Shown piece after piece: positions 1 through 8,372 of a DNA stretch of 16,064 nt. Where the stretch lies: contig CAJGCU010000058.1 in the NCBI GenBank assembly GCA_904501945.1, positions 1 through 16,064 on the forward strand, read 5' to 3'. A program made the position numbers and the translations under genes. Every line of letters starts with the position of its first letter. Position 1 is the stretch's first letter. A model generated the notes under the pieces. It saw only the letters and a program-made list of their open reading frames with translations. It was not told where the DNA came from and ran no database searches. This stretch comes from an uncultured Bacteroidaceae bacterium (GTDB taxonomy: Bacteria; Bacteroidota; Bacteroidia; Bacteroidales; Bacteroidaceae).

Positions 1-115
1 CATCAACTGCAAAATTACATATAATAAATAAATTATCATTGACGAATTAAACCTTTTCGTCCGTTTGTAGTCAATTTAGCTGTGAACGTAAGAAAACAAT
101 CAACAAAATCGCAAT
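1..115. other. Intergenic leader upstream of the outer-membrane protein gene
   Basis: No coding region is supported here. The stretch is AT-rich. On the minus strand, positions 10-17 read TAATTTTG, an exact match to the Bacteroidetes -7 consensus TAnnTTTG, which could drive a gene lying to the left of the window; I see no matching -33 box, so this is weak. On the plus strand a TTTG at 64-67 could be a -33 element, but no good -7 box follows at the expected 19-21 bases. The promoter of the downstream gene is therefore not identified. Confidence 0.4.
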
Positions 116-3100
116 ATGAAGAAATCATTTCTCACACTTCTCTTTGTTCTGATGGGAGCAAGTGTTATGGCACAGTCAAAATTTAATGTGTCAGGTACAA
201 TTCTTGAAGACGGCACAAATGAGCCTGTCATTTCTGCAACCGTGCGCATCTTGTCACTGCCCGACAGCGCAATGGTTGATGGTGCTGCAACAGGCACCGA
301 TGGTTCGTTCACAGTTAAGAACGTGAAGAAAGGCAAGTACGCATTAAAAATCACATACGTCGGCTACCAAGACCACGTACTGCCTATTGATTTAACCAAC
401 AAGAAGGACAAGGATGTCAGCCTCGGCTATATTCATGTCTCACCAGACTCTAAGCTCCTGAAGGAAGCAGAAGTGAGCGCAAACGTGGCTCAGGTACAGG
501 TGAACGGCGACTCGCTGGTGTACAATGCTGCTGCCTATCGTGTAGCTGAAGGTTCTGCACTGGAAGACCTCGTGAAGAAACTGCCTGGCGCAAAGGTGGA
601 CGAGAACGGTAACATCACCATCAATGGCAAGCAGGTGAAGAAAATCTTGATGAGCGGAAAGGAATACTTCTTCGACGACACACAGATGGCCATGAAGAAC
701 ATTCCTACCTCTATGATTGACAAACTGAAAACATACGAAAGAAAGAGCGACTTCAGCCGTGTAACAGGTATTGACGACGGTGAAGAGGAAACGGTGCTTG
801 ACTTGACCGTGAAGAAAGGTATGGAAAATGGCTGGTACGGCAATTTGGACTTGGCGTATGGCACAGAAGACAGATGGTCTGCAAACCTCTCATTGAACCG
901 CTTTATGGATAACGGCCAATACACAGTGATTGGAAGAGCTAACAACACTGGTGACATGGGCTTCGGAGGAGGCGGTGGCCGTGGCTTCGCTATGATGGGC
1001 GGAGGCGGCGGCTTCGGAGGCGGTGGTCTCAGAAACACCAAGGAAGCCGGTTTCAACTTCGCTACAGAAACAGGCAAGGTTGAAATGGGTGGTAGCATTC
1101 GCTACAGATACAACGGCAGCGATGTACGCAACGAGTCTGCAACAAAGAGCTTCCTCACTTCAAGAGGTGCTTTCAGTAATAGTCTGAGTTTGAATCGCAA
1201 CAGCCAGCACAACTGGAATGCGCAGTTCCGTCTGGAATGGACTCCTGACACACTGACAAACATCATCTTCCGCCCATCTGGGAACTTGACACGCAGCAAG
1301 GGATACAGCACCAGCGAAAGCGCAAGCTTTAACGATGATCCTTACAAATACACAGATGACCCACTGCTGTATGGCATCAAGGAATTTGAAGCAGACTCTA
1401 TCCTGAACATCATCGTCAACACAAACGTGAACCGTTCACAGACTTATAGCGAAAACCGCCGTATTGCAGGTGAATTGCAGGTGAACCGCCGTCTGAACGA
1501 CGAAGGCCGCAACATCACGCTCCGTGCTACAGGTAACGCTGCAGGAAGCGACAGCAAGCAACTCTCTGCTGCTCAAATCCGCTATAAGAGCACCGGCATG
1601 GAAACTATCAACAACCGATACTATACAACACCGGGCAGAAACAGCGCACTTAGTGCACAGCTGACTTATTCTGAGCCTATTGCTGACAAAACTTACCTGC
1701 AGTTCTCATACAGATTCAACTACAGCTACAACAAGTCTGACCGTCAGGCATTCATCATGGCGCCAACAGCATACACAGACCTTGCAAATGCTCTGAACTC
1801 ATATCGCTACAACATTGATGGAGCAATTGACTACCTGCTCTCTAACGGACACGAATTGCAAGGATCTGGCGTAAACACACAAGCTGACAGCTTGAGCCAA
1901 TACTCTGTATATAAGAATTTCGACCACACTGCAAGCATCAGCTTCCGCAAGGTGACTGACTACTTCAATTTCAGTGCAGGCATCGATCTCCTTCCACAGC
2001 GCAGTGTGCTTGACTATAAGTACATGGGCAAGGAATTCCCAACCATTACACGTAACGTATTTAACTTTGCTCCAAACATTGACTTCCGCTACAACTTCGA
2101 CAAGCAGACAAACCTGCGCCTGAACTACCGCGGCCGTACTTCACAGCCAAGCATGACAAACCTGCTTGACATTACGGATGACTCTAACCCTCTTTACATC
2201 ACAAAGGGTAACCCTGGCTTGAAGCCTTCATTCAGCCACAATGTAAGCGTAAACTTCAACACATTCCAGATGGAGCACCAGCGCAGCATCTTCTTGTGGG
2301 GAAACTTTACTACTACACGTAACAGCATCAGCAACCGTACAAGCTATAACGAAACAACAGGTGTGAGAATCAGCAAGCCTGAGAACATTAATGGTAACTG
2401 GAGCGCGATGATTGGTGGAGGATTCAACATGTCACTCGATCCGAACAACTACTTCACGATGAACAATTTCACCAGCTTCAACTACAACCGTCAGGTAAGT
2501 TATCTTGACCCACTGCAATATACAGAAGAGAAGTCCAAGACTAACACAACAATGGTTTCTGAAAACCTCGGCTTCAACTTCCGCAAAGACTGGTTTGAAG
2601 CAGGTATCAACGGTAGCTTGACATACAACAACTCTCGCAACTCTGTTGTTAAGACTGGTAACATGGAGACTTGGAATTTCAGCTATGGCGCAGAAATGAA
2701 CCTCATCTTCGACAATGGTTTTTCTATCTCAACTGACATTAGCCAAAGCAGCCGCCGCGGTTTCTCTTCTGCAAGCATGAATACTGACGAACTGCTGTGG
2801 AACGCTCAGGTTGCGAAATCTTTCCTGAAAGGCAATGCACTGACAGTCAGCCTCCAGTGGAATGACATCCTGCAAAACCGCAGCAATATCAGCCGTACAA
2901 TCGACGCTTACCAGAGCAGCGACTCACGTTACAACGCTATCTATTCATACGGAATGGTACACGTTATCTACAAACTCAACATCTTCGGCAAAGGCGCAAA
3001 TGGCCCAGAGGGTATGATGAGAGGATTTGGTGGATTCGGTTCTTTCAGCGGCGGTATGCGTCCAGGTGCTGGCGGTATGCGCCCAGGCGGTGGCGGTGGA

Positions 3101-3154
3101 CGTCCTGCTGGCGGTATGGGTGGCGGCATGGGCGGCATGCGCATGGGAAGATAA
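116..3154 (+). CDS. TonB-receptor-like outer-membrane beta-barrel protein with N-terminal carboxypeptidase regulatory-like domain
   Basis: Predicted 1012-residue outer-membrane protein. Residues 1-20 form a signal peptide ending in VMAQ. Residues about 22-95 look like a carboxypeptidase regulatory-like (CarboxypepD_reg) beta-sandwich, with the typical GTILEDGTNEPVISATV start and the KKGKYALKITYVGY end. Residues about 115-235 resemble a TonB-receptor plug (LEDLVKKLPG, then ITINGKQVKKILMSGKEYF). The rest, rich in alternating aromatic and Asn/Ser strands, fits the OMP_b-brl_3 type beta-barrel family. Two parts are glycine-rich: residues 280-304 near the barrel start and the tail from about 958 to 1012. 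No SusD-like gene lies next to it, so it is not a classical SusCD pair; its substrate cannot be told. The start is fixed by the signal peptide. A strong terminator follows directly, so it ends its own transcript. The family is secure; calling it an active TonB-dependent transporter is inference. Confidence 0.85.
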   Translation: MKKSFLTLLFVLMGASVMAQSKFNVSGTILEDGTNEPVISATVRILSLPDSAMVDGAATGTDGSFTVKNVKKGKYALKITYVGYQDHVLPIDLTNKKDKDVSLGYIHVSPDSKLLKEAEVSANVAQVQVNGDSLVYNAAAYRVAEGSALEDLVKKLPGAKVDENGNITINGKQVKKILMSGKEYFFDDTQMAMKNIPTSMIDKLKTYERKSDFSRVTGIDDGEEETVLDLTVKKGMENGWYGNLDLAYGTEDRWSANLSLNRFMDNGQYTVIGRANNTGDMGFGGGGGRGFAMMGGGGGFGGGGLRNTKEAGFNFATETGKVEMGGSIRYRYNGSDVRNESATKSFLTSRGAFSNSLSLNRNSQHNWNAQFRLEWTPDTLTNIIFRPSGNLTRSKGYSTSESASFNDDPYKYTDDPLLYGIKEFEADSILNIIVNTNVNRSQTYSENRRIAGELQVNRRLNDEGRNITLRATGNAAGSDSKQLSAAQIRYKSTGMETINNRYYTTPGRNSALSAQLTYSEPIADKTYLQFSYRFNYSYNKSDRQAFIMAPTAYTDLANALNSYRYNIDGAIDYLLSNGHELQGSGVNTQADSLSQYSVYKNFDHTASISFRKVTDYFNFSAGIDLLPQRSVLDYKYMGKEFPTITRNVFNFAPNIDFRYNFDKQTNLRLNYRGRTSQPSMTNLLDITDDSNPLYITKGNPGLKPSFSHNVSVNFNTFQMEHQRSIFLWGNFTTTRNSISNRTSYNETTGVRISKPENINGNWSAMIGGGFNMSLDPNNYFTMNNFTSFNYNRQVSYLDPLQYTEEKSKTNTTMVSENLGFNFRKDWFEAGINGSLTYNNSRNSVVKTGNMETWNFSYGAEMNLIFDNGFSISTDISQSSRRGFSSASMNTDELLWNAQVAKSFLKGNALTVSLQWNDILQNRSNISRTIDAYQSSDSRYNAIYSYGMVHVIYKLNIFGKGANGPEGMMRGFGGFGSFSGGMRPGAGGMRPGGGGGRPAGGMGGGMGGMRMGR

Positions 3155-3186
3155 TCAAGCCAATTCGCTTAAAACATAAATACACC

Positions 3187-3230
3187 AAACAGAGAGCGGT
3201 TCGACTTACATCGAACCGCTCTCTGTTTTT
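3187..3230 (+). terminator. Rho-independent terminator after the outer-membrane protein gene
   Basis: A perfect inverted repeat with arms at 3187-3204 and 3211-3228 surrounds a 6-base loop (CTTACA). The 18-bp stem includes GAGAGCGGTTCGA and its complement, and the 3' arm runs directly into a T run. It lies 33 bases after the stop codon of the plus-strand gene. The long stem would also fold in transcripts of the convergent minus-strand rsmD gene, whose stop is at 3325, so it may work in both directions. Confidence 0.9.
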
Positions 3231-3324
3231 GTTATCATAATGCAACACATCTGAAAATCAGGCAGGATGGACTAAAAATTATCCAGCATCTTTATCCCAT
3301 CTCATTTCCTGACAGAAGCATCTT

Positions 3325-3855
3325 TTACCTAAAGAAAGAAAAATTTACACTCCCATAATTACGATGCTCAATAAAACGAGGATGATTGGAAAAATCATCG
3401 CGAACACCATGCTCTAAAATCATAAGTCCTCCTTCTTTCAGGAGAGGCAATGCCGCATCAGGGATAGATGTCAGATTCTCAAGTGCATACGGTGGGTCAG
3501 CAAAAATAATGTCATAATGTTCTTTACACGTTTGCAAATATTTAAACGCATCTCCTTTTAACGGAAGCCACTCCCTTGCCTGCAGTTCCTTCTGTACACG
3601 AGCAAGAAACTGCCAATGCTTGAAATCTTTTTCGACAGACACCACTTTACCACAGCCACGAGAAGCCAGTTCCAAACCTATTGAGCCTGTTCCTGCAAAC
3701 AGGTCAAGCGCAGTTGGAGAAGCGTCAAAGTCTATGTAAACATTCTCCAGTATGTTAAACAAACCTTCCTTGGCAAAATCTGTTGTTGGACGTGCCTTGA
3801 AATTTGTAGGAGTGGGAATGTGGCGACCTTTATATTTACCTCGAATTATTCTCAT
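3325..3855 (-). CDS. rsmD: 16S rRNA (guanine966-N2)-methyltransferase RsmD
   Basis: 176-residue S-adenosylmethionine-dependent methyltransferase, close to the usual RsmD length of 180-200. Visible motifs are the N-terminal MRIIRGKYKGRHI and RPTTDFAKE region (residues 1-30) typical of RsmD, the SAM-binding motif DLFAGTGSIGLELASRG at 51-67, an acidic residue in SVEKD at about 75 expected to contact the SAM ribose, and the catalytic DPPY motif at 120-123. Proteins of this family methylate N2 of G966 in 16S rRNA on the assembling small ribosomal subunit. It lies 74 bases downstream of the DUF3822-like gene on the same strand with no clear promoter between, so it is probably the last gene of that transcript. 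The ATG at 3855 directly encodes the conserved N-terminus, so the start is well supported. Confidence 0.93.
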   Translation of the reverse strand: MRIIRGKYKGRHIPTPTNFKARPTTDFAKEGLFNILENVYIDFDASPTALDLFAGTGSIGLELASRGCGKVVSVEKDFKHWQFLARVQKELQAREWLPLKGDAFKYLQTCKEHYDIIFADPPYALENLTSIPDAALPLLKEGGLMILEHGVRDDFSNHPRFIEHRNYGSVNFSFFR

Positions 3856-3929
3856 ATCATCACTTGATTAGGGCTGTTTGAATGCTGTACTGCCTATCTG
3901 CCTGTTTTAATCAATTCTATAAATATGGA

Positions 3930-4742
3930 TTAGAACCCACAAACCAAAAGAGTCTGCAAATCATAAGGAATCAGACTGTTCCCTTTCGTCAAACGTTCCT
4001 TAAAATCTTCGCTTCTATCAATCACATCCGCATTTTGCAGGAAGTACTTAATTTTCTCAGAGAGTTCGGCTGTACGCAACTCTTTATCACCAACAATTAA
4101 AAGCGAGTCATCTATCTGGTCAAATCCGAGTTCTTTCCACACATGGAGGGTATAGTATTGAATGTCTGCAACACTGGTTGCTACAAAAGTGTTGACAAAG
4201 AGCATACGACCTTGGTCAAAGGCATAAATCGTCATCTCTTTCTCATGCAGATAAACATACATTTTTCGTCCGACTCCAATAAGGCTCTTTTCGCTAAAAA
4301 ATTCTATTAACGTACTGGCAGAAGCGTAGAAACGGGCACGAGGGAAATCATCAAGCAGCAACTGATAGATACTGCGTTCCAATCCAAACACAATCGCTAT
4401 GCCTGAACGGCGCAATACATTGTAGCTCACATGCTGTGCTTTCTCCTTTGGGAAAGAAAACTTGAAAAAAGATTCAATATCTTCTTTTTGGAAAGCCGCC
4501 ACAGGAACTGTCGTGAAACGCGAAGTGGCTATCAGGACATTCACACGCTGATAGTCTTGCTTCAGCATGGGTTCTGTCCGAAGCACTTCCTTCAAGTTTG
4601 CAGCAAGTGATATGGTGTGGTTGACATCTATCACCTTATACTCAAACGGCTCTTCCTTTCCAGGCGTGTATGCACAAAAAGAAAGTCCATTCGAGCAAAC
4701 CCGAATGGACAAACTTTTATTGTTGATTAAATTCTCAGCCAT
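3930..4742 (-). CDS. DUF3822 family protein
   Basis: 270-residue cytoplasmic protein without signal peptide or membrane segment. I recognise it as resembling the Bacteroidetes family DUF3822 from its overall pattern: an early FCAYTPGKEEPFEYK strand pair, a central VNVLIATSRFTTVP strand, an IAIVFGLERSIYQLLLDDFP segment, then YVYLHEKEMTIYAFDQGRMLFVNTF and DSLLIVGDKEL. The alternating strands and the late 'hydrophobic strand then VG' segment recall actin-like ATPase (PilM/FtsA) folds, but I see no definite phosphate-binding motifs, so that is only a suggestion. Its function is unknown. The start lies 3 bases after the stop of the upstream membrane-protein gene, and rsmD follows after 74 bases, so the three are probably cotranscribed. 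The near-zero gap to the membrane protein suggests the two products act together. Confidence 0.8.
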   Translation of the reverse strand: MAENLINNKSLSIRVCSNGLSFCAYTPGKEEPFEYKVIDVNHTISLAANLKEVLRTEPMLKQDYQRVNVLIATSRFTTVPVAAFQKEDIESFFKFSFPKEKAQHVSYNVLRRSGIAIVFGLERSIYQLLLDDFPRARFYASASTLIEFFSEKSLIGVGRKMYVYLHEKEMTIYAFDQGRMLFVNTFVATSVADIQYYTLHVWKELGFDQIDDSLLIVGDKELRTAELSEKIKYFLQNADVIDRSEDFKERLTKGNSLIPYDLQTLLVCGF

Positions 4743-4745
4743 TGT

Positions 4746-5495
4746 TTACTCCCAGTTACCAGCCATCTTGTTATTGGTATCTTCGAGGTCACCCATGCGG
4801 AGTCCGTACCATTCACCCTCTGTCTGGTCCTCATTGTCAAGCATCAACTCTGCACGGTTTCTGTGACGCTTCTTCAAGTCAGACTTCAAGTTCTTGATTT
4901 TCTTCTCGCTCATACCATCCAGATAGTCATCAAGACGAGCACGGAACTCAACCAGTACATCGAATTCGTTGGTTCTGATGTTAAATGTTGAAGTTTTGCG
5001 AAGTTCTATAACACCCTGATAAATTGTATCATACAATGATGGGTCGAAAGTAGACCTTACAATAGTATATGAGCCATCTGCTACACGACCAACAGGAACA
5101 AATTTGAGAGAATCAGGATTTGTGATACCAAGCTTCTCTGCTGCAGAAATCCAAACGGTATCACGCTTGATGATTCCCTGTGCTACAGCTTCACGCTCTG
5201 TCATACCAGCTTCAAGCTGATCGTCTGTAAGCTCACCTTCCTTAATGATTTTATCTACAGTTTTACCATTCTTCACGAAGTCGATGATTGAGTCAATAGT
5301 GCCACAATATTCACCGAAAGTCAACTTATACTGCTCTTCCGCATTGCGAATATCCATCAGACGAGCAATAACGAGTTTTTCACGTGCAGCTTTCTCTTCG
5401 TCGAAAGCAATGTCATCATAGATGCTGTAGAAGCATGCTACTCCCAGACCCAAAGTACAAAGTACTAAAAGACCGTTTACAATACTTTTTTTCAT
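4746..5495 (-). CDS. Single-pass membrane-anchored protein of unknown function
   Basis: 249-residue protein with a short basic N-terminus (MKKS), a hydrophobic segment at about residues 5-25, and a long soluble domain expected in the periplasm. The domain starts with a helix containing RLMDIRNAEEQYKLTFGEYC (about 45-64), followed by a Ser/Asp-rich IDSIIDFVKNG helix, and ends in a charged helical region (SEKKIKNLKSDLKKRHRNRAE). The 'helix, then GxY, then D-LI-FVK' pattern after a membrane helix loosely resembles pilin or pseudopilin heads, which is a speculation. The GVAC at 18-21 is a poor lipobox, so a membrane anchor is more likely than a lipoprotein. An in-frame ATG exists at 5585 and another at 5540, but the extra residues are Lys-rich and not signal-like, so I choose 5495. 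It is the first gene of the minus-strand group, followed by the DUF3822-like gene after 3 bases. I do not recognise a named function. Confidence 0.7.
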   Translation of the reverse strand: MKKSIVNGLLVLCTLGLGVACFYSIYDDIAFDEEKAAREKLVIARLMDIRNAEEQYKLTFGEYCGTIDSIIDFVKNGKTVDKIIKEGELTDDQLEAGMTEREAVAQGIIKRDTVWISAAEKLGITNPDSLKFVPVGRVADGSYTIVRSTFDPSLYDTIYQGVIELRKTSTFNIRTNEFDVLVEFRARLDDYLDGMSEKKIKNLKSDLKKRHRNRAELMLDNEDQTEGEWYGLRMGDLEDTNNKMAGNWE

Positions 5496-5665
5496 GATAT
5501 GTTTAATTTTTTTTGATTTCTCTTTATATTTCTCTTTCATTGTGCTCTTCAAAGATTTGTCCTCACAACGCATCTGAACTTGCAAAAATCTTCACAAACA
5601 CATTAAATTTGCTGTTCCAAAAGTGAGTTTTCACTCATTCTTTCGTTCAGCTCATGAATAATTAC

Positions 5666-5686
5666 TATATTCGTGTCGCAAAAATA
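5666..5686. promoter_or_regulatory. Candidate back-to-back promoter boxes between membrane-protein gene and helicase gene
   Basis: On the minus strand, 5686-5679 reads TATTTTTG, an exact match to the -7 consensus TAnnTTTG, pointing toward the membrane-protein gene; no good -33 box is seen. On the plus strand, 5666-5673 reads TATATTCG, a near match, with TTTC at 5641-5644 exactly 21 bases upstream as a possible -33 box, pointing toward the helicase. The two -7 boxes lie only 5 bases apart in opposite directions. The 5496-5737 gap otherwise shows only AT-rich sequence. Confidence 0.4.
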
Positions 5687-5737
5687 ATGATAAATTTTGA
5701 ATTGGAACTACTACTTTCTGCATTTTTTTGAAAAAAG

Positions 5738-7228
5738 ATGATTAATGACTACCTAAAAGAGCTGATTTTGCAAAATTTCGGGTTAAAACCGACTACTGAC
5801 CAAGCAAAAGTAATAGAGTCTTTATGCCAGTTTATCCTTTCGCCCGACGCCAATTCCATCTTCCTTCTCCGAGGATTCGCTGGAACAGGCAAAACCAGTC
5901 TTGTCAGCGCATTGGTCAAAACCATGAAGCAGCTCAATAGAGAGTGTACGCTTATGGCACCAACAGGACGCGCAGCAAAAGTTTTTTCGCTTTACGCTGA
6001 GCATCCAGCTTTCACTATACACAAGCGCATTTATCGACAGAAATCCATTGACAAAGACAGCATTTTTACGCTCAACTACAATATGAGGCAGAACCTCCTG
6101 TTTATCTGCGACGAAGCCTCAATGATTGCGAATGACGAATACACAAGCGGAGGCCTCTACGGTACAGGAAGGCTACTTGACGACATGGTGCATTTCGTCT
6201 ATGGAGGAAAGGGATGCCGCCTCATCATTATGGGAGACACAGCACAGCTTCCCCCCGTTGGTGACGAAGAAAGCCCTGCCCTACAAGAAAGCTGGCTGTC
6301 TGGATATGGGCTGAATGTCGTTAGTCACACACTCACCGAGGTTGTGCGCCAGGCAGAAAACTCTGGAATCCTTTGGAATGCGACCCAACTTCGCAAACTG
6401 ATGGACACTGAAAGCATTTTCGATTTGCCAAAGATACGTTTCAAAGGATTCCCTGACGTCTGCAACATTTCAGGTAATGAACTGATAAATACACTTGAAC
6501 AATGCTACTATCGAGACGGAGAGAGCGAAACGATTGTCGTGACTCGAAGCAACAAGCGTGCAAAAATCTATAATAATGGCATTAGGGCTCAAATACTTTG
6601 GCGAGAGGAGTTTCTTGAGGGGAAAGACATGCTGATGATAGCCAAAAACAACTACTACTGGACAGAGCAATTGGCACTTCAACACCTCGCCAATGCTCAA
6701 GCTGAAGGAAAAACTCCCGAAGAGGCAGAAACACTACCATTCGATTTCATTGCCAATGGCGATACTGCCATCGTGCGTCGCATTCGGAGACAGCGTGAAT
6801 TTTACGGATTCACGTTTGCCGATGCAGAACTCACTTTTACTGATTACGATGACTTCACCATGGAGGCGACTGTGCTTATCGACACGCTGCAAACCGAGGC
6901 ACCCGCACTCAGCAAAGAACAGCAAGACACATTATTTAATAATATAATGGAAGATTACAAGAGTGACCCTACACTCAGAAGTAAACAGGAACGTCTGAAA
7001 GCACTTCGTAACGACCCTTATTACAACGCATTGCAAATCAAATATGCCTATGCCATCACCTGCCACAAAGCCCAAGGCGGACAATGGACAAACGTATTCG
7101 TTGATCAGGGCTACATGACCGAAGAGCTGCTGGGTCCCGAATACTTCAGATGGCTTTACACAGCCATCACTCGTGCTACGACACGCGTTTTCTTCGTCAA
7201 CTGGAAAGACGAACAAGTTATGAAGTGA
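5738..7228 (+). CDS. RecD-like ATP-dependent DNA helicase (superfamily 1)
   Basis: 496-residue SF1 helicase of the RecD/RecD2-like AAA family, predicted to unwind DNA 5' to 3' in the cytoplasm using ATP. Motifs in order: Q-like motif around TTDQAKVIE (19-27); Walker A GFAGTGKTS at 46-54; motif Ia APTGRAAKVF at 74-83; Walker B CDEAS at 124-128; motif III GDTAQLPPVG at 166-175; motif IV region TLTEVVRQ at 198-205; the UvrD_C_2-type motif AITCHKAQGGQWTNVFVD at 439-456; and motif VI YTAITRATTRVFF at 474-486. All key residues are present. It is shorter than RecD2 of Deinococcus or Bacillus and lacks their long N-terminal region; no RecB or RecC genes are near, so it probably acts alone. Divergent from the membrane-protein/DUF3822/rsmD group. 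Its stop codon lies within the 5' arm of its own terminator. Confidence 0.9.
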   Translation: MINDYLKELILQNFGLKPTTDQAKVIESLCQFILSPDANSIFLLRGFAGTGKTSLVSALVKTMKQLNRECTLMAPTGRAAKVFSLYAEHPAFTIHKRIYRQKSIDKDSIFTLNYNMRQNLLFICDEASMIANDEYTSGGLYGTGRLLDDMVHFVYGGKGCRLIIMGDTAQLPPVGDEESPALQESWLSGYGLNVVSHTLTEVVRQAENSGILWNATQLRKLMDTESIFDLPKIRFKGFPDVCNISGNELINTLEQCYYRDGESETIVVTRSNKRAKIYNNGIRAQILWREEFLEGKDMLMIAKNNYYWTEQLALQHLANAQAEGKTPEEAETLPFDFIANGDTAIVRRIRRQREFYGFTFADAELTFTDYDDFTMEATVLIDTLQTEAPALSKEQQDTLFNNIMEDYKSDPTLRSKQERLKALRNDPYYNALQIKYAYAITCHKAQGGQWTNVFVDQGYMTEELLGPEYFRWLYTAITRATTRVFFVNWKDEQVMK

Positions 7229-7277
7229 CAAGAAAACATACAAAACACGCACATTTCTTGTCATTTCCTTTTTTTTT
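7223..7277 (+). terminator. Terminator of the helicase gene, overlapping its stop codon and the next promoter
   Basis: An inverted repeat with core arms TGACAAGAAA (7226-7235) and TTTCTTGTCA (7254-7263), extendable by an A-T rich end with one G-T wobble to 13 bp (7223-7266), encloses an 18-base loop. A run of nine T (7269-7277) follows. The 5' arm contains the TGA stop codon (7226-7228) of the helicase gene. The 3' arm contains the CTTG at 7257-7260 that is the candidate -33 element of the following gene. Confidence 0.7.
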
Positions 7278-7288
7278 CCATACCTTTG
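7257..7288 (+). promoter_or_regulatory. Bacteroidetes-type promoter of the DHH phosphoesterase-GH97 unit
   Basis: TACCTTTG at 7281-7288 matches the -7 consensus TAnnTTTG exactly. TTG at 7258-7260 (within CTTG at 7257-7260) lies 20 bases upstream, the expected spacing for the -33 element. The transcript would start about 7295, giving a leader of about 16 bases before the ATG at 7311. This is the best promoter of the window because both elements and the spacing fit. Confidence 0.75.
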
Positions 7289-7310
7289 CACTATACAAAA
7301 AAGACCTTAA

Positions 7311-8363
7311 ATGTTAAGACAGAAAATTACGCCCCAAGAAACAGCAACCATCAAAAAGATATTCCACGAATGCAAAAACGTGGTAATTGTCTGCCACACG
7401 TCACCAGACGGCGATGCAATAGGCTCCTCTCTTGGGCTTTACGAATACTTGATAAGGAAAGGGAAAAACGTCCACGTGATAGTTCCCAACTATTTTCCCG
7501 ATTTCCTACATTGGATGAAAGACGCCGACAAGATTATTTTGTTCGAACGACACAAGTCCCTGTCATACAACCTCATCAACATGGCAGACCTCATTTGCTG
7601 CCTTGACTTCAACGACATCAAACGCATAGACGAGTTGGGAACACCTATTGGTAGAGCTCGATGCAAAAAACTGCTCATCGACCATCACCTCAATCCCGAC
7701 AAGTCTAAATTCGACCTGTGCATCTCCTATCCCGAACTCAGTAGCACAAGTGAACTTGTCTTCCGCATCATTGATGCCATTGGTGCAAAAGATTCCATCA
7801 CATTTGCTGCCGCAGAAGACCTCTATGCAGGCATGGCCACCGACACGGGATTCTTCTCCTTCAACAGCAACAACCCAGACATCTTCGTCATTATCAGCGA
7901 ATTGCTACGAAAAGGAATAGACAAGGATTTGATTAATCGGCGCATACAAAACAACTATTCAGCCGACCGTTTGAAGTTGATTGGCTATGTGCTATATGAA
8001 AAGCTGCAAGTCTTCCCCGACATCCACGCCTCGCTCTTTGCCATCAGAAAAGAAGAGCTCACCCAGTTCCACTACCTGAAGGGCGACATGGAAGGCATCG
8101 TCAACATGCCATTGCAAATCAGGGGACACAAACTGAGCATCTGCTTGCGCGAAGACACAGAGAAACCGCTTGTCCGCGTCTCAACGCGCTCCGTTGACGA
8201 CTTTCCCTGCAATGAGCTGTGTGCCCAATTCTTCAACGGAGGCGGACACAAGAATGCGGCAGGAGGAACACTTGAATGTACAATGGACGAAGCCATCGAC
8301 ATCGTCATGAAAGCATTAGAGACTTGGACACCCATCCTGCAAAAAGAAGAATCAAACTCTTAA
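7311..8363 (+). CDS. DHH/DHHA1 family phosphoesterase (NrnA-like oligoribonuclease/pAp phosphatase candidate)
   Basis: 350-residue cytoplasmic enzyme of the DHH superfamily, subfamily of NrnA-type proteins of about 310-350 residues, which degrade short RNA or cyclic-dinucleotide-derived linear dinucleotides and dephosphorylate pAp. Metal-binding motifs are complete: HTSPDGDAIGSS at 29-40 (His29, Asp33, Asp35), Asp99 in CLDFND, the DHH triad at 124-126 (LIDHHLNPD), and Asp178 in MATDTGFF. The C-terminal DHHA1 substrate domain shows FNGGGHKNAAGG at 308-319. The exact substrate (oligoribonucleotide, pGpG, pApA or pAp) cannot be decided from sequence. Start ATG 7311 lies about 16 bases after the predicted transcript start. 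The GH97 gene begins 9 bases after its stop, so the two are cotranscribed, although their functions have no obvious link. Confidence 0.9.
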   Translation: MLRQKITPQETATIKKIFHECKNVVIVCHTSPDGDAIGSSLGLYEYLIRKGKNVHVIVPNYFPDFLHWMKDADKIILFERHKSLSYNLINMADLICCLDFNDIKRIDELGTPIGRARCKKLLIDHHLNPDKSKFDLCISYPELSSTSELVFRIIDAIGAKDSITFAAAEDLYAGMATDTGFFSFNSNNPDIFVIISELLRKGIDKDLINRRIQNNYSADRLKLIGYVLYEKLQVFPDIHASLFAIRKEELTQFHYLKGDMEGIVNMPLQIRGHKLSICLREDTEKPLVRVSTRSVDDFPCNELCAQFFNGGGHKNAAGGTLECTMDEAIDIVMKALETWTPILQKEESNS

Positions 8364-8372
8364 ACATAAACA

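Noticed and set aside
535..1098. 187-codon proline-rich minus-strand frame inside the outer-membrane protein gene
   Set aside because: The poly-proline is simply the complement of the glycine-rich coding segment.
3882..4100. 72-codon plus-strand frame across the end of the DUF3822-like gene
   Set aside because: It is antisense to a supported gene, with no start signals and no recognisable family.
5496..5585. 30-residue N-terminal extension of the membrane protein from ATG 5585
   Set aside because: The added residues are Lys-rich and would bury the membrane anchor, while MKKS at 5495 is a normal start for such a segment.
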